A stretch of 33,179 bases of DNA from Reyranella sp. GTDB taxonomy: Bacteria; Pseudomonadota; Alphaproteobacteria; Reyranellales; Reyranellaceae. The position numbers and the translations under genes are program-made. Where the stretch lies: positions 1 to 33,179 of the forward strand of contig JAQSDW010000127.1 of the NCBI GenBank assembly GCA_029946105.1, written 5' to 3'. Positions within the stretch are counted from its first letter, which is position 1, and each line of letters begins with the position of its first letter. This document shows, piece after piece, positions 23,882-33,179 of this stretch. A model generated the notes under the pieces. The model was not told the DNA's origin. It did no database searches and saw only the letters and a program-made list of their open reading frames with translations.

Positions 23882-24347
23882 ACTGAACGCCCACGACCTC
23901 GTAGGAACGTGCGCCACGCGGCGTCTGGACCTCGACCCTATCGCCGACGGTCTTGCCGATCAGCGCCCGGCCGATCGGCGACGTCACCGAGATGCGGCCC
24001 AGCTTGAGGTCGGCCTCATAGGGGCCGACGATCTGGTACTTCACCTTCTCGTCGGTGTCCTCGTCGGCCAACCGGACGGTCGCGCCAAACTTGACGATCT
24101 TGCCGGTGAGCTTGCTGAAGTCGATGACCTCGGCTCGCGAGACGATGCTCTCGACCTCGATGATGCGGCCTTCGATGAAGCTCTGGCGTTCGCGCGCCGA
24201 GGTATATTCGGCGTTCTCCGAAAGATCGCCATGCTCGCGCGCCGCCGCGATCGCCTTGATGATCGACGGCCGCTCCACGCTCTTCAGGTACTTCAATTCG
24301 TCCTCGAGGCTCTTCAGCCCCTCGGCCGTCGTCGGAACTCTTTCCAT
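23874..24347 (-). CDS. greA: Transcription elongation factor GreA
   Basis: 157 residues, normal length. An N-terminal coiled coil (about 8-75) carries the loop HGDLSENAEY, whose acidic tip enters the RNA polymerase secondary channel and stimulates cleavage of backtracked RNA. The C-terminal FKBP-like domain follows, with GPYEADLKLGRISVTSPIG and the ending TPRGARSYEVVGVQF. ATG 24347 has GAGGA about nine bases upstream; the open frame further upstream is not used. It lies 112 bp downstream of carB on the same strand and may be partly cotranscribed with it. Confidence 0.97.
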   Translation of the reverse strand: MERVPTTAEGLKSLEDELKYLKSVERPSIIKAIAAAREHGDLSENAEYTSARERQSFIEGRIIEVESIVSRAEVIDFSKLTGKIVKFGATVRLADEDTDEKVKYQIVGPYEADLKLGRISVTSPIGRALIGKTVGDRVEVQTPRGARSYEVVGVQFK

Positions 24348-24459
24348 TGTCGGATCGTCCTCAATGAATCGCGCGGCGTCAACGGCCAACGGCCCCCAAA
24401 CAAAGGACCCGTTGACCTCAGGTCAAGCCGAGTCGCCCGGCGGAAGGTCGGTGCGGTAG

Positions 24460-27705
<3,246 letters not shown>

Positions 27706-27712
27706 GGTGACT

Positions 27713-28897
27713 CTATTTGCCCTTGCTCTTGTCGATCATGTCGACGAACCGCTTGAAGAGATAGTGGCTGTCGGTCGGGCCGGGCGAGGCCTCGGGATGG
27801 TACTGCACCGAGAAGGCGGGCTTATCGGTGCAGCGGATGCCTTCGTTGATGCCGTCGAACAACGAGACGTGCGTGACCTCGGCGTTCGGCGGCAGCGTTT
27901 CAGGAATGACGCAGAAGCCGTGATTCTGCGATGTGATCTCGACCTTGCCGGTGGTGAGATCCTTCACCGGCTGATTGGCGCCGCGATGGCCGCGCTCCAT
28001 CTTGCGCGTCTTGCCGCCGATGGTGAGCGCCAGAAGCTGATGGCCGAGGCAGATACCGAACAGCGGCACCTTCTTGTCGAGCACGGCCTGGATAGCGGGC
28101 ACGGTGTAGCTCACCGTCGCGGCCGGATCACCGGGACCGTTGGACAGGAACACGCCGTCCGGCTTGTGGCGCAGGATGTCCTCGCCGGTCGCGGTCGCGG
28201 GCACCACCGTCACCCTGCAGCCGGCGTTGGCCAGGCAGCGCAGGATGTTGCGTTTGGCGCCATAGTCGACGGCCACCACGTGATATTTAGGCTTGTCGAG
28301 TTTGCCGTAGCCCTTGCCGAGTGCCCATGCGGTCTCGTCCCACGTGTAGCTCTGCTTGGTCGTGACTTCGATGGCGAGGTCCATGCCGTCGAGGCCAGGC
28401 CAATCCTGGGCAATCTTGCGCAGTTTCGGGATATCGAATTTGCCGTCGGGCGCGTGCACCACGACGCCATTGGGCGGGCCCTTGTCGCGGATGTGCCGCG
28501 TGATCGCCCGCGTATCGACGCCACAGATGCCCGGCAGATTGTAGCTCTTCAGCCAGTCGTCGAGCGGCTTGGCCGCGCGCCAGTTGGCGGGCTCGGTGAT
28601 CTCGCCGCGCATGACGACGCCACGCGCGAACGGCGTGATGGTCTCGATGTCCTCGAGATTGGTGCCGACATTGCCGATGTGCGGAAAAGTGAAAGTGATA
28701 ATCTGCCCGGCATAGGACGGATCTGTGATGATTTCCTGGTAGCCGGTCATCGAGGTGTTGAAACAGACTTCGCCCACGGCGTGGCCCGCAGCCCCGATTC
28801 CCTTACCCCAGAAAACCGCGCCATCAGCCAGCACCAGGGCGGCCGTGGCCCAACGCGGCGCGGCGTCTTTCGCGCCGGCGGTCTTGGTTGAAGTCAT
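27713..28897 (-). CDS. carA: Carbamoyl-phosphate synthase small subunit
   Basis: 394 residues from ATG 28897; the frame is open 31 codons upstream but the family opening ([15 protein letters not shown]) fits the later start. The N-terminal CPSase small-subunit domain (about 15-150) has [21 protein letters not shown]. The C-terminal class I glutamine amidotransferase domain (about 200-385) has the nucleophile Cys in [11 protein letters not shown], and His and Glu in [11 protein letters not shown]. It hydrolyses glutamine and channels ammonia to CarB, which lies seven bases downstream. It is divergent from the yqeY-dnaG-rpoD block across a 221-bp AT-richer gap. No tandem repressor site was recognised. 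Confidence 0.97.
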   Translation of the reverse strand: MTSTKTAGAKDAAPRWATAALVLADGAVFWGKGIGAAGHAVGEVCFNTSMTGYQEIITDPSYAGQIITFTFPHIGNVGTNLEDIETITPFARGVVMRGEITEPANWRAAKPLDDWLKSYNLPGICGVDTRAITRHIRDKGPPNGVVVHAPDGKFDIPKLRKIAQDWPGLDGMDLAIEVTTKQSYTWDETAWALGKGYGKLDKPKYHVVAVDYGAKRNILRCLANAGCRVTVVPATATGEDILRHKPDGVFLSNGPGDPAATVSYTVPAIQAVLDKKVPLFGICLGHQLLALTIGGKTRKMERGHRGANQPVKDLTTGKVEITSQNHGFCVIPETLPPNAEVTHVSLFDGINEGIRCTDKPAFSVQYHPEASPGPTDSHYLFKRFVDMIDKSKGK

Positions 28898-29013
28898 GAA
28901 TGCTTGCGTCCGTTCCGGCCCGCCCGGTGTCGCCCGGGGAGGCAACCTGCGAACCGCGCGGGTTGTAACCAAGCGGTCGCAGAGGGTCAAGGCGCGGGTG
29001 GCAGCTAATTCAC

Positions 29014-29031
29014 AAGCTATTTCAATAGCTT
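29014..29031. repeat. AT-rich hairpin in the carA / yqeY divergent gap
   Basis: AAGCTAT (29014-29020) and ATAGCTT (29025-29031) flank TTCA. It is the centre of a short AT-rich island in otherwise GC-rich DNA, between the divergent carA and yqeY-like starts, so it probably lies in the promoter region. No T-run follows on either strand. Confidence 0.45.
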
Positions 29032-29118
29032 ATTTGCTTTGCCAACAACGCCCGAGGCGATTAGTTTCCGCCGCTTAGCCATTGGGTGACCAATGGCGGA
29101 CCTGATGGGATCAAAGTG

Positions 29119-29577
29119 ATGCTGCGTGACAAATTGAACAACGCCATGAAAGAGGCCATGCGCGCCCGCGAGCAGGCCGCGCTGGGCACGATTCGCCTCA
29201 TTCTCGCGAAGCTCAAGGACGTCGATATCGCTGCCCGCACCGAGGCCAGCCGCGAAGGCGTGGCCGACGACAAGATCCTGTCGATGATGCAGGGCATGAT
29301 CAAACAGCGGAACGAATCGATCGCCCTCTACGAAAAGGGCAATCGCGCCGACCTGGCCGACAAGGAAAAGGCCGAGATCACCGTCATCGAGCGCTTCCTG
29401 CCGCAGCAGATGGACGAGGCGGAGGTCGAAGCCGCCGTCCGCGAGGCAGTGGCCGTCGCCGGCGCCACCACCGTCAAGGACATGGGCGGGGTCATGGCCG
29501 CCCTGAAGGCCAAGTATGCCGGCCAGATGGACTTCGCCAAGGCCTCGGCCGCCGTAAAGAAAGCTCTTACCGGCTGA
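29119..29577 (+). CDS. GatB/YqeY domain protein
   Basis: 152 residues from ATG 29119 (GGGA eight bases upstream). The whole protein is the helical YqeY domain: MLRDKLNNAMKEAMRAREQ, then TIRLILAKLKDVDI, a middle helix with SMMQGMIKQRNESIALYEKGNR, IERFLPQQMDE, and a C-terminal GGVMAALKAKY helix. The same domain forms the tail of GatB, where it helps recognise tRNA. Stand-alone YqeY is thought to bind tRNA or act in translation quality, but this is not established. It lies 63 bp before dnaG, the usual alphaproteobacterial order in place of rpsU. Confidence 0.93.
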   Translation: MLRDKLNNAMKEAMRAREQAALGTIRLILAKLKDVDIAARTEASREGVADDKILSMMQGMIKQRNESIALYEKGNRADLADKEKAEITVIERFLPQQMDEAEVEAAVREAVAVAGATTVKDMGGVMAALKAKYAGQMDFAKASAAVKKALTG

Positions 29578-29640
29578 CCATCCCCGTTTTCCCCCGCGTC
29601 GTCACTGGCGCGGCGGGGTCCGCATCGTCATTTTAGACGA

Positions 29641-31530
29641 ATGGCGTTTCCACCCGGCTTCCTCGACGAACTGCGCGCGCGCCTCAGCCTGTCCGACGTT
29701 GTCGGCCGCAAGGTGTCTCTGAAGCGCCGGTCAGGCAGCGAATATGCCGGCCTCTGCCCGTTTCACAACGAAAAGACGCCGTCCTTCACGGTCAACGACA
29801 AGAAGGGCTTTTATCATTGCTTCGGCTGCGGCGAGCATGGCGACGCGGTGGGCTTCGTGATGAAGACCGAGGGGCTTTCCTTCCCCGAGTCCGTGGAGAA
29901 GCTCGCGCGCGAAGTCAATCTGCCAGTCCCGCGCGCCACGCCGGCCGAACGCGAGCGGGCCGAACGCGCTTCCACCCTGCAGGAAGTCGTCGAATTGGCG
30001 GCACGCTGGTTCCAGAAGCAGTTGCGGCTACCGGTTGGACGCCACGGTCTCGATTATCTGCGTGGTCGGGGCCTCAGCGACGACACGATCGACGACTTTC
30101 GCCTGGGTTTCGCACCGGATACCCGCGACGGGCTCCTGGCAGCCCTGAAGCGCGAGAATGTCCCGATCGACAAGATCATCGAGGCGGGGCTGGCAATTCA
30201 GCCCGAGGAAAACCGCGAGCCCTACGATCGCTTCCGCGGTCGGGTGATGTTTCCCATCGCCGACCGGCGCGGCCGGGTAATCGCCTTCGGCGGACGGGTG
30301 ATGGGCACGGGCGAGCCGAAGTACCTCAATTCCCCCGAGACGCCGCTGTTCCACAAGGGCGCCAATCTCTATTGCCTCGATCGGGCACGGCAGGCTGTGA
30401 CCAAGGACCAGCCGGTGATCGTGGCCGAAGGCTACATGGACGTGATCGCCTTGCATGGTGCGGGATTCACGGGCTCTGTGGCACCCCTCGGCACCGCGCT
30501 CACCGAAGGCCAGCTCGGCGAACTGTGGAAGCTTGCCGACGAGCCCTTCCTCTGTTTCGACGGCGACAATGCCGGCAGGCGCGCGGCCTCGCGCGCCGCC
30601 GAACGGGCGCTGCCGCTTCTACGTGCCGGCAAGAGCCTTCGGTTTCTGGCGCTGCCCGCCGGCGAGGATCCCGACAGCGTAATCCGCGCCCGAGGCGCCG
30701 ATGCCATCCGGCGCGTGCTCGACCTCGCCCGGCCGCTGTCCGATGTCGTTTGGGAAATGGAGACCGAGGGCAGACCCGCAGACACGCCTGAGCGCCGCGC
30801 CAGTCTCCAGCGCGCGGTCGAGCTGCGGGTCGCCGAGATCGCCGACCCCATGGTCCGGGACTACTACAGGACGGACATGCGCAACCGGCTGAACCGGGTG
30901 CGCCGGCCGGAGGGACCGGCTTGGCGCCCCGGCGAGCGGCGCCCCTTCCGCCGGCCAGGGGATCCAGCCCCCAGCCCGTTTGCACCAGGTTCGGCCGCCC
31001 GCCAGTCGAACGCCGAAGCCGACGGGTCACGCCAGGAACGGGCACTTCTGGGTGCCCTGATCGAACGGCCCGCCCTCCTTCACGTCTTGGCCGAGGATTT
31101 GGCCGCCTTGCCGATCGCCAATCCAGACCTCTCCCGCCTGCGCAGCGGCCTGCTCGATGCCCTGTCCATGATCCCGCAGGGGGTCGACCCGGCGGCCGAC
31201 GAGGCTGTGGCGGAAGGCGCTGATGCCGATACCTCCCTTGAAGCAAGGCTGATCGAGGAGCATCTCCAGCGAACCGGCCTTGGCGGGCTGGCGGCAGCGG
31301 CCCGGGCGAAAGCCCGGGAGGTCTTCCGCGATGACCCGACCGATGCCGATGGCCGGGTCGGCCAATGGCGCCGGGCCGCCCGCCATATGAGCCAGCTCAC
31401 CGCCGATCCGGAGGAGCTGAAACGGGCCGAGGAAGCCTTGGCCGAAGACATGAGTGAGGAAAATCTGCGCCGCCTGCAGGCCGTTCTGGACCGGATGCGG
31501 AGAGAAAGTGTCGAATCCGGCGCCGGATAG
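29641..31530 (+). CDS. dnaG: DNA primase
   Basis: 629 residues. N-terminal CHC2 zinc-binding domain with Cys39, His42, Cys60 and Cys63 (CPFHNEKTPSF, then HCFGC). The RNA-polymerase core domain follows (about 110-430) with the TOPRIM motifs VAEGYMDVIALH and CFDGDNAGRRA that hold the catalytic metal-binding Glu and Asp residues. A C-terminal DnaB-binding helical domain completes the protein (about 455-629), after a proline-rich linker. It makes RNA primers at the replication fork. The ATG at 29641 has no clear Shine-Dalgarno, which may limit translation, as is typical for this scarce protein. rpoD follows 165 bp downstream: the macromolecular synthesis operon. Confidence 0.97.
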   Translation: MAFPPGFLDELRARLSLSDVVGRKVSLKRRSGSEYAGLCPFHNEKTPSFTVNDKKGFYHCFGCGEHGDAVGFVMKTEGLSFPESVEKLAREVNLPVPRATPAERERAERASTLQEVVELAARWFQKQLRLPVGRHGLDYLRGRGLSDDTIDDFRLGFAPDTRDGLLAALKRENVPIDKIIEAGLAIQPEENREPYDRFRGRVMFPIADRRGRVIAFGGRVMGTGEPKYLNSPETPLFHKGANLYCLDRARQAVTKDQPVIVAEGYMDVIALHGAGFTGSVAPLGTALTEGQLGELWKLADEPFLCFDGDNAGRRAASRAAERALPLLRAGKSLRFLALPAGEDPDSVIRARGADAIRRVLDLARPLSDVVWEMETEGRPADTPERRASLQRAVELRVAEIADPMVRDYYRTDMRNRLNRVRRPEGPAWRPGERRPFRRPGDPAPSPFAPGSAARQSNAEADGSRQERALLGALIERPALLHVLAEDLAALPIANPDLSRLRSGLLDALSMIPQGVDPAADEAVAEGADADTSLEARLIEEHLQRTGLGGLAAAARAKAREVFRDDPTDADGRVGQWRRAARHMSQLTADPEELKRAEEALAEDMSEENLRRLQAVLDRMRRESVESGAG

Positions 31531-31545
31531 CTGGCTTGCACGCGA

Positions 31546-31589
31546 ATATGGGGGGATACCCTATCGGCGCTTGAACTTAACCCCCATAT
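31546..31589. repeat. Inverted repeat between dnaG and rpoD
   Basis: ATATGGGGG (31546-31554) and CCCCCATAT (31581-31589) are perfect 9-bp arms with a 26-nt spacer. They lie 16 bp after the dnaG stop and about 107 bp before the rpoD start. It may be an operator, an RNA-processing hairpin or a weak attenuator between the two genes. The right arm runs into TATAGT, a possible -10, but no fitting -35 was found. Confidence 0.5.
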
Positions 31590-31695
31590 AGTAGAAGGGT
31601 AGTTTCAGCGGGATCGCCCCCCGCCTCCCCTTCTTGCAGCCAAATTCGCGGCCAGACCGGCCGTTGGACCCGTTTGTCGCACCTAAGGAACATTT

Positions 31696-33179
31696 ATGGC
31701 GACCAAAACCGCGACCGCAGCCCAGCCCGAAGCCACCGATACCCGTGACGAGGGGCCCGACGCCCCTCTGCTCGATACCCTTGGCGCAGAACTCAAGAAG
31801 CTCGTCCAGAAGGGCAAGGAGCGCGGCTACGTCACGTATGACGAGCTGAACGCCGCCCTGCCGCCCGACGAAGTGTCCTCCGAGCAGATCGAGGACACGA
31901 TGGCGATGCTGTCGGAAGCCGGCGTCAACGTGGTTGAAGCCGAGGAGCAGGAAGAGACCGCGACCGCCACCCCGGCTGAGCCCGCCAAGACCGCCGTGGT
32001 CGCGGCCGAAGCGACTGGCGAGGACGAGGAGCTCGGCCGCACCGACGACCCGGTCCGCATGTACCTGCGCGAGATGGGCAGCGTCGAGCTGCTGAGCCGC
32101 GAGGGCGAGATCGAGATCGCCAAGCGCATCGAGGCCGGCCAGGACAAGATGATCGGCGGCATCTGCGAAAGCCCGATGACGATCACGGCGCTGCTGGCGT
32201 GGCGCGACGCGATCAATGAAGGCCGCATCCTGCTGCGCGACGTGATCGACCTCGAGGCGACCCAGGGCGGTGCCCCCGGCGAGGCCAAGGCCGCGATGGC
32301 GGCCAACCCGCCGCCGCCGGCGATGCCGCGTCCGGCACTGCCCAAGCTCGTGCGACCGGCCGCCCCCGTGGTCAACGGTGCCGCCGCCGGCGCGCCCGGC
32401 GAACCCGCCGCCGAAGGCGCCGAGGACGACGAGGAGAACGCGCTGTCGCTGTCGGCGCTCGAGGAGAAGCTCAAGCCCGAGGTGCTGCGCAACCTCACCA
32501 AAATCGCCCGCGTCTATCTCGACATGTCGAAGGTGCAGAACCGACGCCTGTCGACGCTCAATCGTGGCCAGAAGCCCAGCCCCGAATTCGAGAAGAGCTA
32601 CGAAAAGCACCGCAAGAAGATCGTCGACCTGGTTCGCCAGATCCACATCAACGCCAACCGCATCGAGCAGCTCAAGCTCGCGCTCTACGATCTCAATCGC
32701 CGGCTGATGATGATCGAGGGCAAGCTCCTGCGTATGGCCGAAGGCTTCCGTATCCCGCGCCAGGACTTCCTCGACCACTACCTGACACACGAGATCGACC
32801 CCAACTGGCTCGAGAAGGTCGGCAAGCTGTCGGGCAAGGGCTGGAAGGACTTCGCCAAGAAGAAGGGCCCCGAGATCGAGAAGATGCGCGAAGAAATCCG
32901 CGTCATCTCCGACCACGCCGGCGCGCCGATCTTCGAATACCGCCGCATGGTCAAGACCGTGCAGGACGGCGAGCGCGAGATGATGCGCGCCAAGAAGGAG
33001 ATGATCGAGGCCAACCTGCGCCTCGTGATCTCGATCGCCAAGAAATACACCAACCGCGGCCTGCAGTTTCTGGATCTCATCCAGGAAGGCAACATCGGCC
33101 TGATGAAGGCGGTCGACAAGTTCGAGTACCGCCGCGGCTACAAGTTCTCGACCTACGCGACGTGGTGGATCCGTCAGGC
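31696..33179 (+). CDS. rpoD: RNA polymerase primary sigma factor, C-terminal part cut by the window edge
   Basis: 494 codons are present from ATG 31696 (TAAGGAA six bases upstream) to the right edge. Region 1.1 is at about 22-80 ([17 protein letters not shown]), region 1.2 at about 115-150 ([20 protein letters not shown]), a long non-conserved insert with a proline- and alanine-rich stretch (about 185-245), and region 2 starts near 430 with [18 protein letters not shown] and [20 protein letters not shown], ending at TWWIRQ. This is the housekeeping sigma-70, which directs core polymerase to -35/-10 promoters. Regions 3 and 4 lie outside the window. The spacing after dnaG suggests both operon transcription and a separate promoter in the gap. 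Confidence 0.97.
   Translation, partial: MATKTATAAQPEATDTRDEGPDAPLLDTLGAELKKLVQKGKERGYVTYDELNAALPPDEVSSEQIEDTMAMLSEAGVNVVEAEEQEETATATPAEPAKTAVVAAEATGEDEELGRTDDPVRMYLREMGSVELLSREGEIEIAKRIEAGQDKMIGGICESPMTITALLAWRDAINEGRILLRDVIDLEATQGGAPGEAKAAMAANPPPPAMPRPALPKLVRPAAPVVNGAAAGAPGEPAAEGAEDDEENALSLSALEEKLKPEVLRNLTKIARVYLDMSKVQNRRLSTLNRGQKPSPEFEKSYEKHRKKIVDLVRQIHINANRIEQLKLALYDLNRRLMMIEGKLLRMAEGFRIPRQDFLDHYLTHEIDPNWLEKVGKLSGKGWKDFAKKKGPEIEKMREEIRVISDHAGAPIFEYRRMVKTVQDGEREMMRAKKEMIEANLRLVISIAKKYTNRGLQFLDLIQEGNIGLMKAVDKFEYRRGYKFSTYATWWIRQ

Noticed and set aside
29591..29620. GC-rich hairpin between the yqeY-like gene and dnaG as a terminator
   Set aside because: Only about six base pairs match and no T-run follows directly; dnaG is probably cotranscribed.
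31570..31590. CTTGAA followed by CCCCATATA, resembling a heat-shock sigma-32 promoter before rpoD
   Set aside because: Only 6 nt separate the two elements, where about 11-15 are needed.

Overview
This window is GC-rich chromosomal DNA from an alphaproteobacterium. The signs are a ctaB-ctaD-ctaC run for an aa3-type cytochrome oxidase, a LsrB-type LysR gene beside trxB, a carA-carB pair, a yqeY-dnaG-rpoD block and many small CoA-metabolism genes. A Reyranella-like or Rhodospirillales/Hyphomicrobiales member would fit, but genus is an inference from gene content only. There is no rRNA, tRNA, CRISPR array, phage or insertion sequence that I can see.

Layout. 1-2700 (minus): ctaC, ctaD and the start of ctaB. 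2994-3539 (plus): an exported cyclophilin with a clear terminator. 3909-5309 (minus): an NTF2-like protein and an ETR/MECR-type oxidoreductase. 5410-8737 (plus): circularly permuted ATP-grasp, alpha-E and transglutaminase-like genes, a known predicted peptide-modification cassette; here the transglutaminase-like protein has Ala at the catalytic Cys position and a palindromic repeat sits at one gene junction. 8889-12436 (plus): an aspartate aminotransferase and a divergent EF-G-like GTPase. 12548-14545 (plus): two tandem Tat-exported thioredoxin-like genes followed by msrP. 14615-18996 (plus): a tight operon of a Bug-type binding protein, an enoyl-CoA hydratase, a GIY-YIG mini-protein, an acyl-CoA dehydrogenase and a family III CoA transferase. 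19000-22154 (minus): a DUF6492-like protein, a probable small RNA, an LsrB-like regulator and trxB. 22333-23881 (plus): an Lrp/AsnC regulator, an NTF2-like protein and a YciB-like membrane protein. 23874-28897 (minus): greA, carB, carA. 29119-33179 (plus): yqeY-like gene, dnaG and the first 494 codons of rpoD.

The most striking item is 12548-12982. It is a 145-codon reading frame interrupted only by one in-frame TGA at codon 41. The frame aligns without gaps to its 144-residue tandem paralogue at 13051-13485. The TGA falls where thioredoxins carry the first Cys of CxxC, giving U-G-G-C. Directly after the TGA the RNA can form a hairpin with a bulged U at position 17 and G-U at loop positions 23-24, counting the U of UGA as 1. 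That is the same spacing as the E. coli fdhF SECIS element. The simplest reading is a selenocysteine-containing, Tat-exported, periplasmic thioredoxin-like protein, next to a periplasmic methionine sulfoxide reductase. The Sec machinery genes are not in this window, so the claim rests on the sequence logic and needs a genome check.

A second candidate is a roughly 98-nt small RNA on the minus strand at 19999-20096. It has three perfect hairpins, a CCTCCC anti-Shine-Dalgarno-like linker, a strong terminator and an EcfG-like promoter (general stress sigma factor).
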